Part shown: positions 34,170 through 41,901 of the stretch, piece by piece | Numbering within the stretch: the first letter of the stretch is position 1 | Layout of the letters: every line of letters begins with the position of its first letter | Source: an uncultured Prevotellaceae bacterium | Lineage (GTDB): Bacteria > Bacteroidota > Bacteroidia > Bacteroidales > Bacteroidaceae | Assembly (NCBI GenBank): GCA_902800245.1 | Contig: CADCDY010000013.1 | Span: 1-61,553 of the forward strand | Direction of reading: 5' to 3' | DNA length: 61,553 nt | Translations under genes and position numbers: made by a program | Notes under the pieces: model-generated | The model's database searches: none | The model's input: the letters and a program-made list of their open reading frames with translations, nothing else | What the model was told of the DNA's origin: nothing

Positions 34170-35231
34170 TCAGAAGTATTTCGTTATCTTCGCGTTCTGG
34201 AAATTGTTCATCTCGTTCATCATGCGAACAGCTGAATCAATGATGGGGAACGCGCATAAGGCACCTGTTCCCTCGCCTAATCGCAAACCCAAATGCAACA
34301 GGGGCTTGGCATCCACCATATCAAGCATCATCTTGTGGCCGCTCTCGTCGCCACAATGGGTGAATATCATGTAGTCTTGCGAGTCAGGATAGAGCCGGAT
34401 AGCGGCCAAAGCACAGGCCGTCATGATAAAGCCGTCGACCAATATTACAAGGTGTTGCTCGGCAGCACGAAGCATGGCGCCAATAGCAGCAATCATCTCA
34501 AAACCACCGAAATAGGCTATTAGCTTTTCGCTGTTAGCTGTTAGCTTAGGATTAGTGCTAACTGCCAATTGCCAATTGCTAACTGCCCGACAAAGCACTT
34601 CATATTTATGACGAATGCCATCGTTATTAAGGCCAGCGCCAGCACCGATGCACTCCTTCAACGGAATATCACCAAACAGACTCATCCAGATGCTCGAAGG
34701 CGAGGTATTGCCAATGCCCATTTCTCCAATGCAAAGGATGCGACAACCCTCAGCAATGCAATCATCCACAAGGTCGCTGCCTATTTGAATCGCCTGATTA
34801 AATTCCTCCTCACTCATAGCGGGTTCATACAGGAAGTTTTTGGTGCCGCGGGCTATCTTGCGGTCAATAATTCCTGGAACGTCAGACAGGTCGTAGTCAA
34901 CACCCACATCCACAACACGCAACTTAAAACCATGCTGACGACAAAACATATTGACGCCACCACCGCCACGGGTGAAGTTAATCATCTGTTGCCAGGTGAC
35001 CTCACGGGGCGATACACTCACACCCTCGCGTTCAATGCCATGATCGCCACCCAAAAGCAGATGACAAGGACGCGCCAATGAAGGCGCTAACGTCTGCTGA
35101 ATCAGACACATCTGCATGGCCAACTCTTCCAATCGCCCTAACGAACCTTTGGGTTTGTTCAGGTTATCTATCTTTGCTTGTATCGCCGCCTGCATCGAGC
35201 GGTCTATAGGATGAATATTGAACGTCTTCAT
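34170..35231 (-). CDS. cobT: Nicotinate-nucleotide-DMB phosphoribosyltransferase
   Basis: A 353-aa CobT: it activates the lower ligand base with NaMN to give alpha-ribazole phosphate. Motifs: NKPKGSLGRLE, LLLGGDHGIEREGVS, QMINFTRGGGGVN, CIGEMGIGNTSPSS, GAGAGLNNDGI, and EGTGA near the C-terminus with the family's catalytic Glu. Two opposing heptamer arrays (34518-34552 and 34555-34587) sit in frame between helix residues KYEVLCRA and YFGGFEM, encoding SNWQLAVSTNPKLTANSEK; typical CobT is about ten residues shorter here. Start overlaps the cobU stop (ATGA). It is the last gene of cobS-cobU-cobT and is convergent with the regulator, 3 nt apart. Confidence 0.93.
   Translation of the reverse strand: MKTFNIHPIDRSMQAAIQAKIDNLNKPKGSLGRLEELAMQMCLIQQTLAPSLARPCHLLLGGDHGIEREGVSVSPREVTWQQMINFTRGGGGVNMFCRQHGFKLRVVDVGVDYDLSDVPGIIDRKIARGTKNFLYEPAMSEEEFNQAIQIGSDLVDDCIAEGCRILCIGEMGIGNTSPSSIWMSLFGDIPLKECIGAGAGLNNDGIRHKYEVLCRAVSNWQLAVSTNPKLTANSEKLIAYFGGFEMIAAIGAMLRAAEQHLVILVDGFIMTACALAAIRLYPDSQDYMIFTHCGDESGHKMMLDMVDAKPLLHLGLRLGEGTGALCAFPIIDSAVRMMNEMNNFQNAKITKYF
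34518..34587. repeat. Inverted pair of heptamer arrays in cobT
   Basis: Plus strand: TTAGCTT, TTCGCTG, TTAGCTG, TTAGCTT, a short spacer, then TGCTAAC, TGCCAAT, TGCCAAT, TGCTAAC, TGCC. The halves are complementary, the same layout as at 15936-16019. Wholly inside cobT. Confidence 0.85.
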
Positions 35232-35688
35232 TTGATTTTTATTTCTATTCCACTCACCATCAGTATGACTTCATCAGCCTTCTGCGCAATATACTGGTTC
35301 ATCCAACCCTGTAGGTCGGTAAACTTGCGCTGAAGGGCATTCTCGCTCACACCACCCAAACCAATTTCATTCGTCACAAAGATATAGGTAGCATCGTGAT
35401 TGGTGAAAGCGTCAAACTCAGCCTTAGCCAGCTCTAACGATTTATCGACGTTGGAGTCATTGCCCTACCCGTCAGGTCGTGACGGCTCAGATGGATTTCC
35501 TCCTCGATGTTCGTCCACTGAGGGCCGCGTCGCTCTTGGTGCCTGCGGACGCGTTCACGGAACTCTTCGTCCCACACCTTGGCAGTAGCCACATACACGG
35601 GACTATCCGATAGGCTTAACGCCAATTCCTCGGCTTTTGTACTTTTTCCAGAACGTTGACCGCCAGTAATTAGAATAATCTTTTTCAT
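35228..35688 (-). pseudogene. cobU: Adenosylcobinamide kinase/guanylyltransferase, broken
   Basis: The N-terminal part is normal CobU: P-loop LITGGQRSGKSTKAEELA, then YVATAKVWDEEFRERVRRH and a WTNIEEE strand. After SRHDLTGR the frame goes off into AMTPTSINR and stops at 35434. A second frame of the same DNA encodes the proper C-terminal half (NVDKSLELAKAEFDAF, IFVTNEIGLGGVSENALQRK, LQGWMNQYIAQKADEVILMV) to the TGA at 35228-35230. The expected roughly 17-20 residues between, including the conserved strand with an Asp and a Trp-x-x-Asn-like motif, are absent. So an internal deletion near 35455 both removed residues and shifted frame. CobU makes adenosylcobinamide-GDP, the CobS substrate. Its start and stop overlap cobS and cobT (ATGA each). 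Confidence 0.88.
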
Positions 35689-36464
35689 AGGGCACAAACA
35701 ACTAAACAAACTGCCAGTTCTACCAACAGACACACCGCTCCACAACAGTCACCCGTATAGCCACGGAGCTTGTTCCAAATAAGCAGATAGAGGAAATACA
35801 TCACGATGCAAGGCAGGAAGATGACCAATTCCCACGGCAGGCCCGTATACCACAGATATAGCCCCATCGGCAAAAGTCCTTGTATGGCGAGGCTGACGCT
35901 AGCACGCCAGTCCATCTTGCGATAAACGGTCTTTGCCTTCGCGTCTTCTTCACGTCGGGCATAAGGCATCATCATGATGAGCTGTGCCGTCACCATGCGG
36001 GCATAAGGTGATGCCGCCAGAATAGTCAATGCCGCCATCGTGGGCGTCATCGACAGGAGCGTTGCCGCTAATAAAAGATGGTATAGGATGAGTCCGATGA
36101 CACCATACGTGCCAATGTGCGAGTCTTTCATGATGGTGAGGATGCGGTCGCGGTCAGAGCCTCCGCCCCCAAAGCCATCAAGGAAATCCGCCAGTCCGTC
36201 TTCATGCAAGGCACCTGTCACAAGCAAGCGGACCACGATAGCCAATAGCACTGCCACCGCGTAAGGCAGATACATGCTGCCCACCCATAGCGTTGCAGCC
36301 ATCAGCCCACCCGTGAGCCAACCCGTCAGCGGCCAATGCTCCACCACCGTCTTATAACACTCCTGCGCTGGTTGATGCAGTCGCCAGAAAGGCAGTCGTG
36401 TAAAAAAGATAAACGACGCCCAAATGCGGTCATACCATCGTGTCTGGTCAATATTTATTTGCAT
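35685..36464 (-). CDS. cobS: Adenosylcobinamide-GDP ribazoletransferase
   Basis: A 259-aa inner-membrane enzyme joining adenosylcobinamide-GDP and alpha-ribazole (phosphate) to make cobalamin. The CobS signature is GALHEDGLADFLDGFGGG, then DRILTIMKDSHIGTYGVIGL, with six or so membrane helices after. The frame is open to 36536, but the ATG at 36464 (MQINIDQTRWYDRIW) is 19 nt downstream of its -7 box and gives the family N-terminus. It starts the cobS-cobU-cobT operon and is divergent from btuF. Confidence 0.92.
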   Translation of the reverse strand: MQINIDQTRWYDRIWASFIFFTRLPFWRLHQPAQECYKTVVEHWPLTGWLTGGLMAATLWVGSMYLPYAVAVLLAIVVRLLVTGALHEDGLADFLDGFGGGGSDRDRILTIMKDSHIGTYGVIGLILYHLLLAATLLSMTPTMAALTILAASPYARMVTAQLIMMMPYARREEDAKAKTVYRKMDWRASVSLAIQGLLPMGLYLWYTGLPWELVIFLPCIVMYFLYLLIWNKLRGYTGDCCGAVCLLVELAVCLVVCAL

Positions 36465-36539
36465 ATTGTTGCTATTTGTTTGCAAAGTTACAAAATAAAT
36501 TCGTAACTTTGCAAGGTAAATACGAAATATATGCAAATA
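36456..36539. promoter_or_regulatory. Palindromic divergent promoter, cobS / btuF-like
   Basis: Two nested inverted repeats share one centre near 36497. The inner arms GCAAAGTTAC (36482-36491) and GTAACTTTGC (36503-36512) hold opposing -7 boxes TAACTTTG, and each arm also supplies the -33 TTG of the other promoter about 21 nt away. The outer arms TATTTGCATAT (36456-36466) and ATATGCAAATA (36529-36539) hold the two start codons. The two promoters overlap so closely that they should exclude each other. Confidence 0.85.
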
Positions 36540-37661
36540 GAAATGAAGAAATCTGTCATTTTCTTGGCAATTGCAGCCCTACTTTGCGCCTGTTCGGGCA
36601 AGAAAGCCACATCGCAAAATGCCGACGAGACATCGAGTGATTCCATTGTCACTATCGACGTAAAGTACGCAACGGGCTTTACCGTTCGCGACTCTGCCGA
36701 CATTCGTTTGGTGGATGTGGGCAAGCACGAGCACTTTGCCTTGGTTAGTGCCTACGACGCAGAAGTGCCCAACGGCTATACAAAGGTGCGTGTACCTATC
36801 AAGAACACCATCTGCATGACGGCCTTGCAATTGTCGAACTTCACCGTGCTTGATGCCCACGATGTTGTAAAGGGCATTACGGGCACAAAGAACCTGTTCG
36901 ACAAAGACATCCTGCAGCGCGTAAAAGACGGCAAGATAGTAAAAATTGGTATGGAGGGAGAGTTCGATACCGAACTGGTGCTGGCAGCTAATCCCGACGT
37001 CATCTTCATTTCGCCCTCAAAGCGTGGCGGCTACGATGCCATCAAGGAGACGAAAATCACGCTAGTGCCCCACTTGGGCTATAAGGAGCTCGACCCACTG
37101 GGACAGGCTGAATGGGTGAAGTTCGTTGGTATGTTTATCGGTAAGGAGCGCGAGGCCAACGAACTGTTTGCCGGTATCGAGCAACGTTATAACGGCCTAA
37201 AGGCAAAATGCCAACAGCTAACAGCTAATGGCCAAAAGCCCACCGTTACTAGCGGCGAGATGCATTACGGCACATGGCATGCCGTAGGTGGCAAAAACTA
37301 TCTGGCGCAGATTTTCCGCGATGCCGGTGCTGACTACGTCATCAACGACGAAGAGACTAGTGGCGAGAATCTGGAGTTTGAAAAGATGTATGCCCTCTCG
37401 GCCAATGCCGACTACTGGCGCATTCTGAACAGCTATCCCGGTGAGTTCTCGTACGAAGCCTTGAAAGCCAGCGAACCGCGTAATGAACTCTTCAAGGCCT
37501 TTAAGGAGAAGAAGGTCATCTACTGCAACATGAAGCAACAGCCCTACTACGAGATTGCTCCCGTAGAACCCGACGTGCTGCTGAAAGACTTTGTGGCCAT
37601 CTTCCACCCAGAACTCGTCGAATCCGACTACACCCCGAAGTACTACCGTCTGTTGAAATGA
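36531..37661 (+). CDS. btuF: ABC transporter substrate-binding lipoprotein (BtuF-like)
   Basis: A 376-aa periplasmic binding lipoprotein (lipobox LLCAC, Cys21) of the class III (BtuF/FecB/FhuD) type: NPDVIFISPSKRGGYDAIK, HLGYKELDPLGQAEWVKFVG, TWHAVGGKNYLAQIFRDAGA, and a C-terminal DYWRILNSYP. The location next to cobS and upstream of a BtuC-type permease suggests a corrinoid ligand, though iron chelates are not excluded. A heptamer array at 37207-37241 encodes KCQQLTANGQKPT in the helix between lobes. A second ATG at 36543 (MKKSVIF) is an alternative start. Its stop overlaps the permease start (ATGA). Confidence 0.8.
   Translation: MQIEMKKSVIFLAIAALLCACSGKKATSQNADETSSDSIVTIDVKYATGFTVRDSADIRLVDVGKHEHFALVSAYDAEVPNGYTKVRVPIKNTICMTALQLSNFTVLDAHDVVKGITGTKNLFDKDILQRVKDGKIVKIGMEGEFDTELVLAANPDVIFISPSKRGGYDAIKETKITLVPHLGYKELDPLGQAEWVKFVGMFIGKEREANELFAGIEQRYNGLKAKCQQLTANGQKPTVTSGEMHYGTWHAVGGKNYLAQIFRDAGADYVINDEETSGENLEFEKMYALSANADYWRILNSYPGEFSYEALKASEPRNELFKAFKEKKVIYCNMKQQPYYEIAPVEPDVLLKDFVAIFHPELVESDYTPKYYRLLK
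37207..37241. repeat. Heptamer array (GCCAACA/GCTAACA) in btuF
   Basis: Units GCCAACA, GCTAACA, GCTAATG, GCCAAAA, GCCC within the btuF-like gene, encoding QQLTANGQKP. Same family as the arrays at 15977, 22368, 27468 and 34555. Confidence 0.8.
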
Positions 37662-38686
37662 AAGTATCGAAATTCATCATCCTGTTAATATCCATCGTCG
37701 TGCTAGTAGTAGTGAACTTGCTGCTCGGCACGGTGCGTATCCCTGTCGGCGAAGTCTGCAGCATCCTGATTGGTGCTGGCTCTGACTCCGAGATATGGAC
37801 CAATATCGTCATCAGTTCACGACTGCCACAAGTATTGACGGCTATCGTTGCCGGCGCGGGTCTTGCCGTCAGCGGACTGCAGATGCAAACCGTTTTCCGC
37901 AACCCGTTGGCTGGTCCGTCAGTTCTGGGTATCAGCAACGGCTCGGCACTTGGTGTCGCCTTTGTGGTCCTGCTGTCAGGAAAGATTGGCGGTGTGGCAC
38001 TAAGCCGGCTCGGCTACCTTGGCGATGCTGCCATGTCGGTAGCAGCGATCGTGGGTGCACTGGCCGTGATGCTGCTCATCGTTTGGATATCACAAAAGGT
38101 GAAGGGCAACGTCACCTTATTAATAATAGGTGTAATGATCGGCTATCTGGCCAACGCCATCATCGGTGTACTGAAGTTCCTGTCGCCAGAGGAAGACGTA
38201 AAGTCTTTCGTTGTCTGGGGACTGGGCTCTTTCTCACGCGTGTCGGGTGACGAGATGGTGCTTTTCGTGGTATTGATGTGCATCCTGCTGCCCATCAGTT
38301 TCCTGCTGGTAAAACCCATGAATATGCTGTTGTTGGGCGAACGCTATGCTGCCAATCTCGGCCTCAATGTACAACGGGCGCGCATGCTGATTATCGTCTG
38401 TTCGGGCGTTCTGGTGGCTATCGTCACCGCCTACTGCGGCCCCATCATGTTCATCGGACTGGCCGTGCCTCATTTGGCGCGAGCCCTATTCCGCACCAGC
38501 GATCATCGCGTACTGTTGCCCGCCACTGCCCTATGTGGAGCGGCCTTGGCTTTGGTATGCAACTTCATTGCCCGCATGCCGGGCTTCGAGGGAGCCCTAC
38601 CCGTCAACAGCGTCACGGCCCTCGTCGGTGCCCCTGTCATTGCCGCCGTGCTCTTTGGTCGTAGGAAGAATGACGTAGGGGAATAA
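37658..38686 (+). CDS. btuC: ABC transporter permease, BtuC/FecCD family
   Basis: A 342-aa inner-membrane permease with about ten helices. Family markers: LPQVLTAIVAGAGLAVSGLQMQ, FRNPLAGPSVLGISNGSALG, MNMLLLGERYAANLGLN and the coupling region PIMFIGLAVPHLARALF. It pairs with the BtuF-like protein translated 4 nt earlier. No ATPase gene (btuD) follows; the next gene is on the other strand and unrelated. The importer must therefore borrow an ATPase encoded elsewhere. Confidence 0.88.
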   Translation: MKVSKFIILLISIVVLVVVNLLLGTVRIPVGEVCSILIGAGSDSEIWTNIVISSRLPQVLTAIVAGAGLAVSGLQMQTVFRNPLAGPSVLGISNGSALGVAFVVLLSGKIGGVALSRLGYLGDAAMSVAAIVGALAVMLLIVWISQKVKGNVTLLIIGVMIGYLANAIIGVLKFLSPEEDVKSFVVWGLGSFSRVSGDEMVLFVVLMCILLPISFLLVKPMNMLLLGERYAANLGLNVQRARMLIIVCSGVLVAIVTAYCGPIMFIGLAVPHLARALFRTSDHRVLLPATALCGAALALVCNFIARMPGFEGALPVNSVTALVGAPVIAAVLFGRRKNDVGE

Positions 38687-38695
38687 GACCACGGA

Positions 38696-39403
38696 TTAAA
38701 GGATTTTCATGATGTCCCGCAGGCTGTTAACAACGAACGTCACGGTTTGCGGGATATCTGTTTTTTCGATGTTCCAGCGATTGACGAGCATGGCGTCGAT
38801 GCCGGCATTCAAGGCCCCAAGGACGTCGGTATTCAGGTTATCGCCAATCATCAGCGTGGCCTCTCGTTCGGCACCCGTCATCGCCATCGCAAAATCGAAG
38901 AAAATCGGCGAGGGTTTGTTGGCGCCCGCATCCTCACTCAGGATAATGGTATCGAAATAGTCGCGCAGTCCACAGGCCGCCAACTTCTTATACTGCACTT
39001 CGTGAAAACCATTGCTCGTCATGTGCATGCGATAACCTTTTTTGCGGAGGTAATCCATCAGCTCATGAGCACCATCAATGACGCCCGGCTTCGACGAGCA
39101 AAAATCGAGAAACTTGTCGCTCATCTCCAGACAAAGGTCTTCGGTGACGGGCAAACCGTCACCCGCGGACAAAGGGCGACGGAAACGTTCGACGATGAGA
39201 TACGGGCGGTCTATCTCTCCTTTCGAGTAGCGTGTCCACAGGTCGATATTCGCAGCCCAATAGGCATCGTAGAACACTTTCGAGTCGGCAAAGTAACGCT
39301 CCAAATGAAATGCCTCGAACGTTTCCCGCAAGGCAATGACGGCATTGCCGTAAGTATCATACAGCGTGTCGTCGAAATCAATAAACAAGTCTTTATACTT
39401 CAT
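38696..39403 (-). CDS. HAD hydrolase, YjjG-type nucleotidase
   Basis: A 235-aa haloacid dehalogenase-type phosphatase. Motif I DFDDTLYDT (nucleophile Asp), motif II TSNG, motif III Lys in GANKPSP, and motif IV GDNLNTDV are intact. The long helical cap (30-100) fits YjjG-type pyrimidine 5'-nucleotidases that clear non-canonical nucleotides. Its ATG at 39403 lies inside the last codons of the CbiJ-CbiD gene, so it is coupled to that gene, although no cobalamin role is evident. An upstream in-frame ATG at 39415 is possible; cobalamin pathways do have an orphan alpha-ribazole phosphatase step, so a role there is conceivable but speculative. Confidence 0.8.
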   Translation of the reverse strand: MKYKDLFIDFDDTLYDTYGNAVIALRETFEAFHLERYFADSKVFYDAYWAANIDLWTRYSKGEIDRPYLIVERFRRPLSAGDGLPVTEDLCLEMSDKFLDFCSSKPGVIDGAHELMDYLRKKGYRMHMTSNGFHEVQYKKLAACGLRDYFDTIILSEDAGANKPSPIFFDFAMAMTGAEREATLMIGDNLNTDVLGALNAGIDAMLVNRWNIEKTDIPQTVTFVVNSLRDIMKIL

Positions 39404-41222
39404 ATATCTTTCCATTGTCGTCAATCAATAATATCGTGAGTTCGCCGTTGGATAACAGCGGGGCGCAATGCTCGTAGCAATGGTGAATGACGACATGGGC
39501 GAACGGAATTCGCCCGCACTCTGGGATTCGTTCCCATAGCTCCCGTGCCAGTGTCATGTCGCTGATGTCGATGCTGATGCCTGCCTCCTGCAACATCTGC
39601 TGAATAAACGCCTTGTCCATCGTCGTCTTACGGCTATGCGTGTCCAGATTTCCAGCAGCTAATTTGACGGCCTTACCCAGCATCACACCAAGCGTTATAT
39701 TCTTGATACCCAATTCGTTGGCGATTTTCAATGTATCACCAATATAATTGCCGTACTCCACAAATGCCTGCTGGGGTAAGTCCGGATACATCGTCTTCAC
39801 AAAGCGCTCGCTCTTGCCGCCGCTATTGATTACCACGCGCTCCGATTGCAACGCCACACTTTGACCATCGGTTAAAGAACCGCTGGCTTTAGCCACTTCC
39901 ATACACTTGCGAATGCTGTCGATAAACGCCTCCTCCGAGAACGGCTTCACGATACCACTCACGCCAATAATCGAGATACCGCCCTCAATGCCCAAACGCG
40001 GATTAAATGTCCGCTTGGCAATCTCCTCACCATTCGGCACGCTTATAGTAATTGACATTTGATAATTTACAATTGACAATTCATTGATGACTCGATCGAT
40101 ATTCTTCCGAATCATCTGACGCGGTCCTTTGTTGATGGCCGCCTCGCCTACCGGATAATCAAACCCAGGCAGCGTGAACCGCCCCACGCCCTCACCTCCG
40201 CATATCTCAAAGCGCTCGCTACTTTCAACGCTCGCCCTCACCTCGATGCCGTTCGTCACGTCCGGGTCGTCGCCGGCCTCCTTTATGCAATACGCATACC
40301 CGTCGCCATAACCCACAGCCACAGGAATCGTCTCACCATTCGGCAACAATACCGCCACTTCCGCGGGCGTCTCGCCATACAGCAACCGCCTCGTCGCTGC
40401 AATTGCCGCCGCCGTTGCACAAGTCCCCGACGTCAGCCCGCTATGTAAAGGGAAAAACTCCGGCAACAGCTTTTCCACCGCCCGCCGCAATCCATACGGA
40501 CCATTGACGACAGAACAGAGGAACAACTCCCCCCCTGGCGCGAGGCCGTTCCCCCGATTAATGGGGGAACTCCCGTGTGTAATTTCCGGACGTTTAAGGG
40601 CGATAATCCGCATGCCTTTTTCGCGTGCTTCACCCACCTTCTCTACAAACCCGCCACTGAGGCCGCTTTCCTTCAGAAGAATAGCATCGGCTTCGGGCAT
40701 ACTCTCGTCCTCAAAGAAGCACAGCTGTTCGTCCGTCGCCCCTTGCTCATGCGCCAAGTGGATACTACTCTCCCGATTCAGAATCCTATATATTACTTTT
40801 ACCCCTTCCGCCTCCAGCCATTTCAGCTTGCTGATGCTCTGTACCCCAGTCGTTGCCAACAACGAATGAATATCTTTCGGCACTTGCTCGTAGTCGTCAA
40901 TCCATGTGATATCAGAATCTCTTGGCGGATAGATTCTTTCATATCGGATGACCGGAGTCCGCATGTCAGACGCCACCTCAGCTATCGTCCGATGCAATGT
41001 CGCAGCAAATGGATGGGCAGCATCCACCACCAGCCGTATCGCGTGCTCACGGATAAACTGCCGCATAGCCTCACCGTCCATCGCCCCGTCCGTGCGCACA
41101 CCATGATGTAGCGCCAGTTCCTGCTCGCCCGTCTTCGTGCTGTAATAATAGCTACAACCAGCCTCTTCCAGCACCTCTGCCGCCCTACGACCTTCCGTCG
41201 TCCCGCCGAATACAAGTATCAT
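39393..41222 (-). CDS. cbiJD: Fused CbiJ-CbiD (precorrin-6A reductase, C1-methylase)
   Basis: A 609-aa fusion. Residues 1-230 are cobalt-precorrin-6A reductase CbiJ/CobK (MILVFGGTTEGRRAAEVL, DAAHPFAATLHR, ATTGVQSISKL, LLKESGLSGG). Residues about 265-609 are CbiD, the C1 methylase of cobalt-precorrin-5B (HSGLTSGTCATAAAIAATR, DDPDVTNG, GGEGVGRFT, INKGPRQMI, GISIIGVSGIVKPFS, LGVMLGKAVKLAAG). The linker between the domains contains a hairpin repeat (40548-40570, encoding SSPINRGN), and the CbiD domain holds a heptamer array (40050-40084, encoding NELSIVNYQMS). The ATG at 41222 is only 5 nt from its -7 box (TATCTTTG, 41227-41234), so the mRNA is leaderless or nearly so. Confidence 0.92.
   Translation of the reverse strand: MILVFGGTTEGRRAAEVLEEAGCSYYYSTKTGEQELALHHGVRTDGAMDGEAMRQFIREHAIRLVVDAAHPFAATLHRTIAEVASDMRTPVIRYERIYPPRDSDITWIDDYEQVPKDIHSLLATTGVQSISKLKWLEAEGVKVIYRILNRESSIHLAHEQGATDEQLCFFEDESMPEADAILLKESGLSGGFVEKVGEAREKGMRIIALKRPEITHGSSPINRGNGLAPGGELFLCSVVNGPYGLRRAVEKLLPEFFPLHSGLTSGTCATAAAIAATRRLLYGETPAEVAVLLPNGETIPVAVGYGDGYAYCIKEAGDDPDVTNGIEVRASVESSERFEICGGEGVGRFTLPGFDYPVGEAAINKGPRQMIRKNIDRVINELSIVNYQMSITISVPNGEEIAKRTFNPRLGIEGGISIIGVSGIVKPFSEEAFIDSIRKCMEVAKASGSLTDGQSVALQSERVVINSGGKSERFVKTMYPDLPQQAFVEYGNYIGDTLKIANELGIKNITLGVMLGKAVKLAAGNLDTHSRKTTMDKAFIQQMLQEAGISIDISDMTLARELWERIPECGRIPFAHVVIHHCYEHCAPLLSNGELTILLIDDNGKIYEV
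40050..40084. repeat. Heptamer array (AATTGAC) in cbiD
   Basis: Five units AATTGAC, ATTTGAT, AATTTAC, AATTGAC, AATTCAT (35 nt) encoding ELSIVNYQMS inside the CbiD domain, just before the strand TISVPNGEEIAK. Confidence 0.85.
40521..40575. repeat. Palindromic insert in the CbiJ-CbiD linker
   Basis: GTTCCCCC (40548-40555), 7-nt loop, GGGGGAAC (40563-40570), flanked by a C/G-rich stretch. It encodes SSPINRGNGLAPGGE between the two fused domains. A similar sequence (GAATTCCCCCATT, then AGGGGTACCGGC) occurs in the thrA leader at 54271-54305. Confidence 0.7.
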
Positions 41223-41225
41223 GCT

Positions 41226-41336
41226 GCAAAGATAAACATTTTTTGCAGAATAGACACAATACTGTGCCAAAATTTAGCAATAATATAAAAATAGCATTCA
41301 ATTATTTGCACTGTTGCTTTTTATTTCGTATCTTTG
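41226..41336. promoter_or_regulatory. Divergent promoters, cbiJD and 170-aa protein
   Basis: Minus-strand TATCTTTG at 41227-41234 serves cbiJD, with the start codon 5 nt downstream. Plus-strand TATCTTTG at 41329-41336, with TTTG 20 nt before it (41305-41308), serves the gene at 41376. Confidence 0.65.
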
Positions 41337-41375
41337 TCGCCAAATTATAAATAAACTGCATTAATACATACGATT

Positions 41376-41888
41376 ATGAAAAGATTACTTTATGTTATGT
41401 TCCTTTTTGTCAGCCTTCATTGCGCTGCTCAGGACGAAGTGGTATTCCACAATGGCACAATAGCCAAAGGCAAGGTTAGCGAAGTGACTGATTACTTCAT
41501 CAAGTTCTGCTATGAGAACGAGGATGTCAACAACATCATTGGACGTGCAGCAATCTCTGAGGTTCGTTTCTCCAGTGGACGTGTACAGCAGATGTCGCAG
41601 AAAATCTTTATTGAGTCTGAGAAAGACTGGGAGAAGGTGCGCATAGTAAACGACAAGAACGAGGTGTTGGGACTCAAGTCGCTCGGACAGGTCGAGAAAC
41701 ACTCTACTGGCACGTGGTCGTTCTCTACTACAGCTGGTCACTTCAGCGAGAAGACGATGAAGAAGATTCGCAAGGAGGCAGCAGCTCGTGGCGGATGTAT
41801 CGTACTGCTGTTGAGCCAGCAGAGTCAGTCAGGCGGATTTTTCCAAGACGGACATGCTTCTATGACAGGAGAAATCTACACCTATTAA
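41376..41888 (+). CDS. Exported conserved hypothetical, 170 aa
   Basis: A 170-aa protein with a signal peptide (MKRLLYVMFLFVSLHCAA, cut before Q). The first mature segment, DEVVFHNGTIAKGKVSEVTDYFIKFCYENED, resembles the short strand repeats of Bacteroidetes envelope proteins that carry an SH3-like fold. A glycine-rich hydrophobic stretch (ARGGCIVLLLSQQSQSGGFF) near the C-terminus may contact membrane. It forms a two-gene operon with the next gene (13 nt apart), another exported protein. Function unknown. Confidence 0.7.
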   Translation: MKRLLYVMFLFVSLHCAAQDEVVFHNGTIAKGKVSEVTDYFIKFCYENEDVNNIIGRAAISEVRFSSGRVQQMSQKIFIESEKDWEKVRIVNDKNEVLGLKSLGQVEKHSTGTWSFSTTAGHFSEKTMKKIRKEAAARGGCIVLLLSQQSQSGGFFQDGHASMTGEIYTY

Positions 41889-41901
41889 TATTATATAGGA
41901 T

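Noticed and set aside
34170-35231. The extra residues in CobT as a new functional domain.
   Set aside because: They are fully explained by the heptamer arrays and are too short for a domain.
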